NCBI GenBank assembly: GCA_007026445.1
Contig: VDMD01000005.1
Location: 806,001-870,000, forward strand
DNA: 64,000 bases
Direction of reading: 5' to 3'
From: Schizophyllum amplum
Taxonomy: Eukaryota; Basidiomycota; Agaricomycetes; Agaricales; Schizophyllaceae
Under the pieces are notes generated by a model. It ran no database searches. It saw only the letters and a list, made by a program, of their open reading frames with translations, and had not been told where the DNA came from. Shown piece after piece: positions 47,401-58,576 of the stretch. Positions within the stretch are counted from its first letter, which is position 1; each line of letters starts with the position of its first letter. Both the position numbers and the translations under genes were made by a program.

Positions 47401-47928
47401 ATTCAGGGCGCCTCATGATGCATAATGTCCGATAACTACATAAGTAGCTTGGGATGATGCTTGCCGGATGCTTGCTCATCGACATCAACTGTCAAGCAAG
47501 TGTGTGCCGTTTCCAAATGACCATCCATTCACGTCAGTCCTAGTCGTAACCTCTAAAGTAAATACAGCACAATATATAAGAACGCGCCCGGTGAGATGAA
47601 GCGCGAGTAATCGTGCGGCAAGCATCTTCCGAACTAATAAAGCCATGACTCGTAAAGAATGTGTGGGGGCGCGGCGCATGGTCATGTGTGTACCAGCAGT
47701 CCTTGCCAGCCTTATCTACAGTCCACGCACGAGACAGCGCCGGAGCAGCACGGGTATGTGCAGACATAGCAGTACGGGCAAACCAGCGAACGGAACGCGT
47801 CAAGCGCTACAGGGGGGTATGCAGGTGCCCCGAGGGGCCGCGTGCAGCTGTACCGAGCGACGCCAGCCGACGACGCTCTCCTCCATCTCGGGGTAGGAGG
47901 GCAGATGAGGCGGAACGAGACGAGGGCG
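44450..47928. other. Longest gene-poor stretch
   Basis: About 3.5 kb without a gene I can support. Open frames are short and on both strands. A minus-strand frame near 45360-45240 contains a membrane-like run (LGGACMVLGAVRIAAVGCLA). AATATATAAG at about 47569-47578 resembles a TATA box but is followed by no credible frame. No repeats or element ends were recognised. Confidence 0.35.
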
Positions 47929-49724
47929 GTCACCAGAACCGCGTCGTGTGGGTGTCGAAGCCGTTCGCCATGCGCAGCATCGCGACGTTGGAAGTTAAGC
48001 TGGAGAACTGTCGCGGAAGGTCAGTAAGAAAGTCAAGGGGCGGACACACGATGCACTTACCCCATTGCCAATGAAGACCTGTGCTCTCTGGCCCACGTAC
48101 ATGTCGAGCTGCTGCGCGACATACTTCTGCTCCGGCGTCAACACGAGGTCCCTACTAGTCGAAATGGACTCGAATGCCAGGCCATGCTGCCGTCCAGCTT
48201 CTGCCAGGCCTTGCTTTAACTCCTGGAGCCACTCGTTGGCCCCGTTGGACATGACGAACACCCTGTTCAGTTTGCCACCGATGCCCCTTTCCTTCAGCTC
48301 CTCCCGCACGTCCAGAACCTTCTGGGTGATTTGCTCGACGGTTGGGAAACAATGAAGGAGATATTCGGCATGACATTCTGGCGTGGACTCGCCCCAGCCG
48401 CACCCTCCTGGTTGTTGGAAATGGTCCGGAAAGGTTTGGAACGAGTTGAAGCCGTTGTACACAGAGCCCCAGCGCGCCAGGTGATCGCAATGACCCTCGA
48501 AGTCACCGCGACGTATATGCAAGGCCATGAGCCCATCTAGCTGCGATGCAGGCGCAGAGCTGTCGTCGAAGAGACCAGAGAAGGGCAATGTCGGGATCAG
48601 TGCGTCCAGATATGACGCCTTCGGGGCGAAATGAGCCTTGTTCGCGTTGAAGGCTGCCAATATCAATGGAGACATGCCGAAGTGCTTGACAGCCGGCGAG
48701 ACGGAGAGTTCTGGCCAGATGTCAAGGACGCGCTCCGTGCCAAGAAGCCTGGTGAGGGGTTAGGATGTCGCCTGTGCATTGAGAAGGTAGCACGCACCAT
48801 ATGTCGAAGAGCTGCATGCTGTTCTTTTCAATCTCAATGCAACGGTCCTCCATGGAGTCAATCTTCGCCACCCATGCGTCCATCAACTCCTTCGCAGACG
48901 GTTCGCGACCATGAAAGGTGTCCTTGACCTCGTCGCTGCGAATGATCTTGACTTCGGAGCACGCTTTGTAGAAGTATTCCCTCGAGACTGCGCGAGGAAT
49001 GTGGTGACTGTCCGAGCCGAGGGAGCCTCCGACCATCGGCCCTGTCACAAGGTCAGATTGAGATATGACAAAGGAAGGCGTCACATACCAGATATGAGAG
49101 CCGACAGTGGTACCCGTGCGGGGATCTTCTTGCCATTGAAGTAAGCATAATCTTCTTCAGTCCGCTCCCAGGTGTAGTTCTCAAAACGAATCTAGGAGGC
49201 ATAAGGTCGGAATGGATTGCTGTAATGGCTTTTGCTCACGATCTCTGGGTGCGGAAGGTGAGGTGCGCATTCATAACATCTCCTGCAATACGTTGCCCCA
49301 GCCGGTGTCTAAAGCAAGAAGTCAGCGACGCGACTTGTTAGGCAAGCGATGTATGTGTACTATATGCGTGGTTGGCGATGAACAAGAATTTCGCGTGCTC
49401 GCCCTCTGGGGCAGGCAGTGTGGGGTTGTGCTGCGGTAGGCGCCGCTCGTATTCGTGGAATTTGGGGTACAGTGGTACGTGGGTGATCTGGTCGCCCTCG
49501 GATAGCTCTGCAAGCTGCGCCTCCAGTGATGTTCGGTCCAGGTAGTCTTGACCGGACAGAAATGCGAGCACTCCGCCGCACACGAGCACGGCGACAATGA
49601 CGCGGCAGTAGCGCTTCGTGAGCATGTGGGAGTTGCGAGGCCGCCAGTCCACAGGGGAGCTGGGCGTCTTTGTGGGGAGGATGCTTAGGTCTGGAGAGCG
49701 TAGCTTGTAGGAGAAGGCGACCAT
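47929..49724 (-). CDS. O-fucosyltransferase-like type II membrane glycosyltransferase, frame disturbed near exon 2
   Basis: Probable Golgi or ER enzyme moving a sugar from a GDP-sugar. A single membrane anchor lies near the N-terminus (VIVAVLVCGGVLAFLSG). Later motifs fit fungal O-fucosyltransferase-like proteins: ALHIRRGDFEGHCDHLARWG, VFVMSNGANEWLQELKQGLA, GQRAQVFIGNG and the terminal SSLTSNVAMLRMANGFDTHT. Six exons: 49724-49361, 49308-49240, 49191-49089, then to about 48799, 48749-48029 and the last ending at TGA 47929-47931. Around exon 2 the GWGNVLQEML and NAHLTFRTQR parts are in different frames, and a second single-base offset is needed before ENYTWERTEE. A start at an upstream ATG (49781) is also possible. 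Confidence 0.7.
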
Positions 49725-50617
49725 GGCCGTCAAGAGGAAAGAGCGACTGCGCAGCAGCGCAGCCGATGCGAACAATGCCATTTATGATCGCTGCCAAGTC
49801 GTTTACATTTGCAAATTCGATGACATCACTCCCCGGATTTGGAAACCCGCCATCAATTCAACATCTTCGCCGAATCGCCGCACTCTCTCGACACTCACCG
49901 CCATTGCTAGTCCTCTATTCGTTGACTCGTTGAATGCTTGAGAGCTATTCTCTATGGTTAGACGACTCTCATCCAAGCCAAATCTCCGACCGATACTTCT
50001 GATTCTCTGGAGAATCAACCTCGCGGTGACTATCTGCTCCACTCGCGCGAGCTGGACCTGGCCCTGTCCTGCAAGTCTACGTCAGGCCTTCTGAGTTGCT
50101 GTGGTATTCAGGAATCAGCGGACTCGAGCCGTATGGGCAGCATATTTTTGGTGCGATGGCTCGCCTTGAAGGTCGAAAGAGTGAAGCGGTACGACTGATA
50201 ATTTCCACCTGGTTCAACTGAACTGCTGATCGTTATCATCGCATGAACTTCGGTAGACCTAGCATCGATACTCCTCTTGTTATATCCAACATTCACCGCT
50301 CGGGCGCTATAGACGACACGCACTTCGCCGACCTTGCCCACTGCTCGGCCCTCGACGCTCCACAGCTCTCATGCAAGAGGCCTGTAGACCCACGAATTCA
50401 GCGGTCGCTGGAACATCGCCCGAACCTGTTCAAAGTGTTCCAACTATATGCCCATGCTACGCCGTGGTTGCGTCGGGTCGAAATCCTCTCTGTCGTTAGA
50501 GATGCCTGTATGGCAAGCATTCGTGAAAGGACGTCGTGTCGCAGCTGCTACATCGTTACAATCAGCATTATCGTACGGCCAGTAAATGTAGCGAAAATAT
50601 ACGATTGTATGCGTCCG
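49725..50617. other. Intergenic stretch, nothing recognised
   Basis: About 0.9 kb between the 5' end of the glycosyltransferase gene and the stop of the exchange-factor gene. No domain-bearing frame, repeat or core promoter element was recognised. Confidence 0.4.
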
Positions 50618-53558
50618 TCAGCATCCTCCGTCCCCCATCCGATGGCGTCCCAAAAGTTCACTGAGCTTCCCTGCAGCGACGCCTCGCGCCAGCTCGCTCG
50701 TTCCCTCATCGCCTTTGCTGCCCTCTTCCGTTCCATCACTCCTCTTGCCCACCGCACCCACGCCCTTCGCCTGATGCCGGCCGCCCAGCACCAGCGAGAA
50801 GCGCTTGGCGCGCACCCCGTGCGGAGAGGCCTTCCCGCTCTCCCTCGTTTCCCCACTAACCTGCGTCCGCGCCGTCACACTAGTCGTGTGCAGCGCCACC
50901 GCCGGCAGCGAGAAGCGCTTATGCCTCCGCGCGGTATCCTCCCGACTCAAATTCACTTCCTCCTCGCCCTCGTCCTCCTCGACGACGTCCGCCGTAACGT
51001 CGTGCCCCTGCGCCGCCGCATCGAAGTCCTCCAAGATTTGGTGATAGCTCCGCGGTCGCTGGATCTGCCGCATCCGCATCCGCGCGCCTGCATCCGGGGG
51101 CGTCGGGAGCGAGAGGTCGACCTCGTTTTCGGATATGGAAGCGACCGAGCGGCGTTTGCTGCGCCGGGGGTGGCGGGCTCGCGGTCGATGGCCATAAGTG
51201 CGTCCGGGGCCGACGCGGGCGCAAGGGGCAGACTCGGCATCGACATCCAGGACGGCATATTCGTCAATGATGATAGCGTGCCCGAGCCGAGCGTTCCTGT
51301 AATGTCATTCGAGTCTACCTCTCTCTCTTCCGGCGGATCGAGTAATGGGAAGACGGCCTCGTAGCACGCGTTACACGCTCGTGCAGGTTTGCTGGATGCG
51401 GTGTCTGGGTTGACGTCCGCAATGAAGAACGTCTACAATCACATAAGTAGGTGTATAAACATTCACTGGCAGGTAACTCACCTTATCCGAGCACGCGCCG
51501 CATACGCATCGTCCACATAAGCGGCAATGATGCCTCCTACGCCTCCAACCAAACGTCCTTCCGCATCGCATACAACCCTCCGTCTTCTCATCAGGTATCC
51601 AAATCGCCGGCACCCAATGCTCGACTTTGCCCCGCCGCTCAACCCCCTTCTTCTTGTCGCCTTTCTTCTTCCCTTTCTTCACAGCTTCTTCCTCTGACCG
51701 TGTGTCCGCAGGCGAGAAGGGCAGCGCCTGAAGCGTGCGCCGCAGGTGGTTCGTCGACTCCGAGGATGTCAGTGTCGAGTTCGGGTGCGTCACGTTGAGC
51801 GAGACGAGCAGCTGCGCCTTCGCCTGCCGTATACCAGCCACCCAGTCGTCGCGCTCGCTCTCCGTGTCCGCGTACAGCACGAAGCTGCCCTCGGGGCTGA
51901 GCACCTCGAAGCGGCGCTCCTCACCCGCCTCGCGCGGCGGGCTGACAATAACTTCGAGGTCGACGAGCGACGCACGACCCTTGTACGTCCACCGCTCCTC
52001 GCCGGCGTTCGCCTGACTCGCGTTGCGCTTGATCCCCTGCCCTCGAGACAAGGGTGGGGGGATTATGCTCCGCGAGCTCGGCTTCGGCGTCAGCGAGGGG
52101 CGCGAGGATTGCCCGTTGCTCACGGCCTCGGTCGCCGCGCGCGCTTTGAGCTGCGAGACTTCTGCATCGCTCTTGCTGCGCGTGCGCACCATAGGCGGGC
52201 GGACCGCGAGCAGATCGCTGCTACCGTTGTTGCTCAGATATGCGCCCAAGCCCCAATTGCGATGCTCTGACTCCTCCGACGCGAGCCATAATAGGCAATC
52301 AGAGAAGAGCAAAAACTCGCGCTCCCTTGGTTGCTCGCCGCGCTCGACCTGATATAACGGGCCGCGTTTGACAAACGTGCGCCCAGGGCTGATGAGCTGG
52401 AAGGGGAGGTTGGCTGTTGAGCGCTGTAGCGCGAGCAGCGCAAGAGTTTGTGAGTGCGTGTGCAGCGAGGTGTTGAGCGAGAGCGTGACTAAGGAGGTCG
52501 TGTGAGAGGGATGCATGCGATTAGCTACGTCACGTACTCTTCGAGACCAGCGCGTACGCGGAGTCAAGCTGTGCACGTTCGTACTCGTCGTCCGTGCACG
52601 CAATGAGATCTTTGAGTAGCAGGAGGTAGCGGGGGCAGCGCTGCACGACGGTGAGCAGCCAGTCGGTGAGCTTGAGCTTGCCACAACACGGGTCGGCCTC
52701 CTGCGTGGCGACGAAACGATGAAATGTGTGATTGTAGTTTGGATTCGGTCGGCTGGCGGTGGGGATTGCGGTGAGGGTTTGCAGAGATGAGATCGTGGAC
52801 GAGAATGCGGTGACGAAGGGCGTGTAAAGTGAGAGGTACGGGAAGTGAGACAGGAGGACGGGCGAGAGGGGCGGAGGGTCGGCCGCTAGCGAGGAGGCAG
52901 AGTCGGATGTCGGGATAGGGTATAGATGTGAGGTGAGTGACGAGAAGAAAGAACGGTGTAGATTCCAGATGTCGATAAAGTTGGAAAATATAGACGTTAG
53001 TGCTCCTCGGTCCAAGATGGGATATGGGGTATCCAGAGACGCAATCAAGGGTGTGAGGAAGTGCTACATCACCTCGTCAGTAGGTGAACATTACGATTGT
53101 TAATGACGCACCGAATATATGAGTTCCAGGCCATTCACATACGAGCGTTCTGTCTCGTAGAACTCCTCGATGATCTTGCGACGCTTGGCAAGACGCGTCT
53201 CGTCAACAGGACGACTAGTGCTGCGCCTATTTGGTTTCCTTGCCAAGTCAACCGAGCCAGGACGCTGCCGACTGTGACGTCGGGATGGGTTCACGGCTCG
53301 AGGCATGGCAACTGTCGGTGGGTTGCCGTTCTCCTCTTCGGGGAGGGAGTCGAAGGAGGCGATGGACACGACCGAGTGTCGATGTAGTAAGGAAGGGGCA
53401 GAGGGGAGGGATATCCGTCGGAAGGGCATTGCAAATCTGGGCGGCGGTGGAGGGGAATGCAGCTTTGCTGCCGGGGAATCTGACGACGGAAAGTCCACGG
53501 ATGACATCGTGGGCCCAGACGCGGCACGCTCGGCAGCCGCTGGCGAATCCTCGCGCAT
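50618..53558 (-). CDS. DH-PH-FYVE guanine nucleotide exchange factor (FGD type)
   Basis: Likely activates a Rho/Cdc42 GTPase at PI3P-containing endosomal membranes. Exons 53558-53112, 53063-52538, 52488-51482, 51432-50618. The DH domain starts RRKIIEEFYETERSYVNGLE and holds the conserved helix DWLLTVVQRCPRYLLLLKDL. The PH domain starts near LISPGRTFVKRGPLYQVERG and runs to ESERDDWVAGIRQA. The FYVE finger is WIPDEKTEGCMRCGRTFGWR followed by RRRHHCRLCGRC, with the WxxD and R(R/K)HHCR signatures for PI3P, ending in PARACNACYE. The last exon has 815 coding bases, one short of a whole frame: MAIDREPATP and RRSKRRSVASISENE are offset at a G5 run, 51166-51170. The tail repeats KRFSLPAVAL/KRFSLVLGG. 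Confidence 0.88.
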
Positions 53559-53712
53559 GAGGACGAAGTACAAAGAACTCTGCTGAATGGGAGGACGCCG
53601 TGCTTCCACGGCAGCAGTGAACAATGCAGTCGTCCCGAAATGGTCAAGTCCGTTACCTCCGGTGACGCGCCCGGCATGATCCGGCGCTTCTCCGGATGGC
53701 TTTGCTTTTGTA

Positions 53713-53720
53713 CGCCAACC
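53713..53720. repeat. hAT target-site duplication, left copy
   Basis: CGCCAACC directly before the terminal repeat; the identical octamer follows the right end at 58332-58339. Eight base pairs is the family standard. Confidence 0.93.
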
Positions 53721-53737
53721 TAGTGTGGCCGTTAGCT
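53721..53737 (+). repeat. hAT terminal inverted repeat, left
   Basis: TAGTGTGGCCGTTAGCT, an exact inverted match of 58315-58331. Beyond 17 bp the ends diverge. Confidence 0.93.
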
Positions 53738-53978
53738 ACGCTCGAGCTGAGTCGAGTTCGAAATAATTAAAAATAATAGATGAGCCGAGCTGAGTGAGTT
53801 GCCGAGCGAACTCGGTAAAATCATGATGCCATCACGTCGTGCGTGGCGAGCGTCAACATCGGCACTCGCCGACGATGCTACCGCCGCAAAGTTTGCTCTG
53901 GGCGTACATCTCCAAGCTTCACAGACATCAGAACTTGTATTGAAGTTGTAAATGGTGCTGTATTATTTAATAACTCAA

Positions 53979-56900
53979 CTAGGTAATAAATATTTCGTCT
54001 TCCCCCAAGGCAGCTGGAGTCGAAGGAGGAGAGGATAACTGTGGCAGTGCGTCCGCCGGCAGGCGACTCTCGTCACCTACATTATCACCCTCCAGGGGAT
54101 CTATACTGTTAATATACCCGTACTCCTTCGCCTCCTCGAATAAGCGTACGAGCTCTGCAATGTTGTTCTCGGCATACAGCTTCTCGACGAGTTCTGGATC
54201 GATGGCGAGAGCCGCACACTCCTCCTCCGTCGCAAGATACCCCTCGGTGAAGTTCAGCTGTTCGTGAAGTGAGTACTTCATGATCTGCAAGGTCTCCATC
54301 ATCAGCGGGTCGAGGTTGGACCGTCGCTCCGTGTCTGTCTCTTTACTAGACGAGAAAACTCGCTCGCAGGGTACCGCAGAGGCCTGAACCGGTAGCAAGT
54401 CGAGCACTACTGGGATCATATTGGGGTATGTGCCTTGGTGGCCCTGTAGTACTATGTAAGAACGGACAGTACAATCCAACATCGGGCTTGCTCACCTGCC
54501 AGAAACGAAGTAGATCGAAATCATCTGCGAGAGGATGATTGTCGTCGATGATGCCGTCCTTCTCGTACTGGTCTATCTCTGCATCCACAACACGCTCGTC
54601 CTGCTCTAACGCGCGAGCCTCTGCCTGGCGCGCCTCCTCCTCGCGGTCAGGTATTGTAGGGCCATTGTTGCCGGTGTCAATGGGAGTCTCGAGCGAAGCA
54701 TCGGAACTGCTCTCCGCCAATTCGCGCCTGAAGCTGGCGAGCCTGCCGAGGCCCTTCCTGACCGCGCGTGGCACGATTGAGATCGCGAGGTCCTGGCTAT
54801 CCGGTCCAAGACACCTCCTGAACGGCTCATCGTGTGGCGCTTTCTGACGACTGTGTCGACGGTGCCTCAGCATCTGGGCAACGAAGTCAATATGATGTAC
54901 TAGAGTCCAGGAAGGACAAGGCTTACAGCGGCGCGAAGGAGACCCCTGTGCTTCTCAAGGTCCCCTGGTGAGCCGTGCTTGCGCACCCATCCGAACTTGG
55001 TCATTGGGTTGATTACTGAACGGCAGCATCGTCAGTAAGGCGCCGTTGTTCGCACAATAACGACTCACTCATGGATATGGCGTACGCGTCTGTGTGGAGG
55101 GCCTTGTTCATATACACCTCCAGCTTCATTATAGTTACGTCAATGACGTGTGATAATTTCGGGAGCTTGTTCTTGAGCGCTCGGAGTGCGTCGAGGAGCA
55201 TAGCGTATGCGGGTAAGACGTAGGCAAGGGTCGGTGTCTTTTGGCCCGAGACCATTTCTTGCACCATGTGTAAGACACTCAAGTACAACCGGACATCACG
55301 AAGGACATCGAGCTGCACCGTTGACAAGGCGAGCGCGGCGATATCGGTGCCGGAATATTTTTCAGACCTGAGAAACTCGTCTACGGCCTGTGGCGTACTG
55401 GTTAGCGCATGCGTTGGCACCACAACGGCACTTTCAACTCACACGGTATAGTAGCAAGAGACGGTCTATCATCAAGAACGTCGAGGACCACCGTGTGTCG
55501 ACATCGCGCAGAAGACAGAGGATGTGCATAATCTCCGGGTTATTCTTGGCGTCCAACCACCGTCCCTTCGCGTTTCCGTCCTTGATGATGTCCTGGAGGT
55601 GTTCCCTGCGCTGGCCAGACACACGCACGGCCGTGACGATGCGTCGAGCGCTCCCCACAATGTCCCCTTCTAACGCACAACGGTACTGCGGGTCGTCAAT
55701 GAGCTCGGGGGGCAAGGCGACGTCGAAGTCGTAGCATATGCGTGGCGTCTTCACGACCTCGAGACCCGTCTGAGTGGCGATGTTCACAACGTGTGGGAAG
55801 CAGCTAATCGACAAGGTGTTTGGTGTTAGTCTCAATCCTGATGAGCACGGCGGTAGCTGCTTACCAGACACGATTGCCCTCAAAGTCAAAGGCTATACCA
55901 CGGCAGCGTAGTTCGCCTTCCAGGACCTGCATTCCGGTATTGTTCGGCGAGGCGTTGTCGGCAGTAATAAGCGAGACCTGGTACCGCACCACGTCAACGT
56001 CGTGCATTGAAATGGGTCCAGAAAGGCGACGAAACTTACATTATCTTCGCATTCCAATTCCTGCAGTACGTGCAAAAGCGTCTGGCCGATGGCTTCGCCG
56101 GTATGACTGCCCGGGATGTGTCTAAATGCGACCAATCGGGCACGCATGGTCCAGTTCCCCGTCTGCGAGTTGCGAACGATGTAGTGGGCCGTTACGGCCA
56201 TGTATCCTTCTAGGTTCTTCCTTGACCAGATGTCCGTTGTGAACGCGACTCGACCAAGCGAATTCTAGGACCGACGTGAGATAATTATCGTCAAAGACTG
56301 CGGAGACTTACAGCGATATCGAGGCGCATCTCCATGTAGTGCTTCTGAAAGCGTGCGAGCAACAATTCGGCCAGCTTGGTCCGATGAGGTATGTCGCGGT
56401 CGTTGATGACGCCCTGGCCCACATACAAAAGGATGCGGCGAAGGTACGGAGATTCGAGAACTCGAAGCGACTGTAGACAACGTCAGACTGGCGACAATCT
56501 ACCCAGCAATGCGAGTAACACACCATGTCTTCAACGGCCACCCATTCAACAATGTAATCGTGGAATTGTGTGACATCAAAGTTGGCGGCCATCTCGAGCG
56601 GCGCGCTTGTCTCTTGCACGTCCAGAGGCTTGTTCCAGCCTTTCAGCCGCATAGCAAGCACTAGACCGCGCCAGACATGACGATGATGTGTCTTCAGGTG
56701 CTTGCGTATGCAGCCCGTGTGATTAGGTGTGTTCTTCCACTGCCAGCGCACCCTGGACAAACATATGAGCGTCGAAGACAAAAAACTGAAATAAATACGC
56801 ACGCCGGAAAGCAGAGTCTACAAATTAAGAAGGGATAGACCTTACTGGATGGTCGCTTCTTCGAAGGCTTGCGACCGTCGGCGAAGATATCGGTGAGAGG

Positions 56901-57851
56901 GGTATCGTAAGCTGGAGACCCGAAAACGCAATAGTATACGTCGGAGGCGCCTTGATTGTCGTCCTTGTCTGCGCGCCTGACCAGGGATGTGAACCGTTGA
57001 TGTTCCAGTGTGGGGTGAGAGACGGCGGGCCTTTGTTGCTGCGACGCAGACGCGGAGGCGGGAGTGGATGCGGAGGCGGACACGGTGGCGGAGGCGGAGG
57101 TGGAGGCGGCGCCGGTGGCGGAGGTGGCGGTAGACGTATAGCATCTGGGACCTACACCTGCAGGCACAGTGCCTCCAGTGGCCGCATCAGAAACCGCGTT
57201 CCCTGTCGTCTTTTGCTTCTTGTTTTTGCTCCCTTTGGGACGGCCTCGCGGGCGCTTCGCACCGGCGACGGGCGGTGTAGGAGCAGCGGCGGAGGTGGGT
57301 GCAGAGTAGGCGATGAAGGGCGGGCCCGATACACCATAGGCGAGGGTGCTGGGCCCTGCAGTGGTCGGAGTGGGAAAGAAGTGGGGAGGGGCAGAGACGG
57401 GGTAAGAGTTCGAGTGCCACTGCGCTCTATATGCATTCGCCGCGTAGTAATCGGACGCAGTGCGATCGTAGAGCGGCGCGGTGTGTTGACTAGTACCCCG
57501 AAAGCCAAAGTCAACGCCGTACTGTCCCTGGGACGGCGACGCGTAGCCTTCGGACTGACTTCCGGGGACAGAGTACATGCCCGAGGACGACGGCGGGTAC
57601 GATGCGGACGCGAAATTACCCTGCACTCCACGGGGAATAGAGGGGACAGCGGGGGTCGGCGTGCTGTAGGACGTATGCGCGTCGTCATATGTGGCACCGG
57701 AATAGGCGCGCATCGATGTGGCCCACTGCTCTGGTGGTGCACGGGTAGGAGTCGAGAAGACAGGCGTAGCGGAGGGGGTGGTGTTCATCCCGAGGCGAGA
57801 GTCGCAGAGACAGTGAAGGGGATCAGGACAGCGGCATAGAGGTGAGGCCAT
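53979..57851 (-). CDS. hAT transposase with AT-hook and low-complexity N-terminal extension
   Basis: Cuts and pastes the element. First ATG of the frame is at 57851; stop TAG at 53979-53981; several introns; on the order of 1,100 residues. The first 300 or so residues are Ser/Pro/Tyr/Ala-rich with an AT-hook KRPRGRPKGSKNKKQK. A BED-finger-like segment follows (WQWKNTPNHTGCIRKHLKTH) with C and H residues but no clear CX2C. Catalytic-core motifs: FTTDIWSRKN (first Asp), ITADNASPNNTGMQ (second Asp), DVDTRWSSTFLMIDRLLLLY (the conserved RW region with the acidic residues near it). The C-terminal dimerisation domain is CERVFSSSKETDTERRSNLD. No internal stop was noticed, so it may be active. Confidence 0.88.
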
Positions 57852-58221
57852 TTGGGAGGTAAGGGATTGTATCCCAAAGCCGCTATTTATGTGCCTCGGA
57901 GCCCTAGGAGAAGTCAGACGTTCAACAAGGAAAGTCGGCACAGCCACGTACGCGTCGTCGCTCGCGTCTGGGTGCCATGGAAAGCCGTGACCGCGCAAGT
58001 TTCGATTAGAATTTCGACCTAGCTACGACAGGAGCAACGTCGTCAAAGCGGGCGCCGATCATCAGAGGTGCTTCGAGGCGGCGCTGCAGCCACGGTCAGA
58101 ATAAGGTGCAAGTCTCTTCGACTGCTGATGTATGTTATGGCCAGTGGGCGCTTGCGTGGGAGCAGAATAGAGCCTACGGCGGACGCCGTGCGCGCCGCAT
58201 GATATTATCGATTATCGTGAG

Positions 58222-58260
58222 ACCGAGTTTGAGCCGAGTCGAGTTGCCATCAAACTCGGT
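58222..58260. repeat. Subterminal inverted repeat of the hAT element
   Basis: ACCGAGTTTG at 58222-58231 and its exact complement CAAACTCGGT at 58251-58260 enclose GAGCCGAGTCGAG-type mot ifs. Related GAGCCGAG and AACTCGGT words occur in the left subterminal region at about 53780-53820. Confidence 0.65.
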
Positions 58261-58314
58261 CCCAAATTTGGGCAAGAGCTAAGATATCAACTCGCTCGTC
58301 TATTAGATCAGCTC

Positions 58315-58331
58315 AGCTAACGGCCACACTA
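58315..58331 (-). repeat. hAT terminal inverted repeat, right
   Basis: AGCTAACGGCCACACTA, exact complement of the left end. Confidence 0.93.
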
Positions 58332-58339
58332 CGCCAACC
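58332..58339. repeat. hAT target-site duplication, right copy
   Basis: CGCCAACC, identical to 53713-53720. Confidence 0.93.
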
Positions 58340-58576
58340 TCAAGGGCTCCTGGAATATGTACAGCACCACAGGTCGATCTATCTCCATCATCGGCCTCTC
58401 TCGGCACTGGTCACGACTTGCGCTCTTCAACAGTCTTCAAATGCACGACACACCCAACGGTGACCCATAATCCTTACGAGTCCATGCGCGCCGGCGACGC
58501 GTGCTACGATGACGCAGTGAGAGGTACCAGCTCTGGATCGCCTCCGGGGACCGGTCGCCCGTTGTCTTCCGCCATC

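Larger units (their letters stand above)
53721..58331 (-). mobile_element. Complete hAT DNA transposon
   Basis: 4,611 bp element flanked by CGCCAACC on both sides. Its ends share 17 identical inverted bases (TAGTGTGGCCGTTAGCT at 53721-53737, complement at 58315-58331). It encodes a full transposase on the minus strand. CTCGGCT/GAGCCGAG motifs are clustered in both subterminal regions, as expected for transposase binding. The perfect duplication and unbroken coding exons suggest recent insertion. It sits between the exchange-factor gene and the glutathione transferase gene. Confidence 0.95.

Noticed and set aside
50243..51364. Plus-strand open frame of 373 codons
   Set aside because: It lies antisense to the last exon and 3' flank of the DH-PH-FYVE gene. 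Its text is Arg/Pro/His-rich and domain-free, as expected of a GC-rich shadow frame.
56952..57839. Plus-strand Gly-rich open frame of 295 codons
   Set aside because: It is the complement of the Ala/Ser/Pro-rich first exon of the hAT transposase; the Gly runs mirror GC-rich codons.
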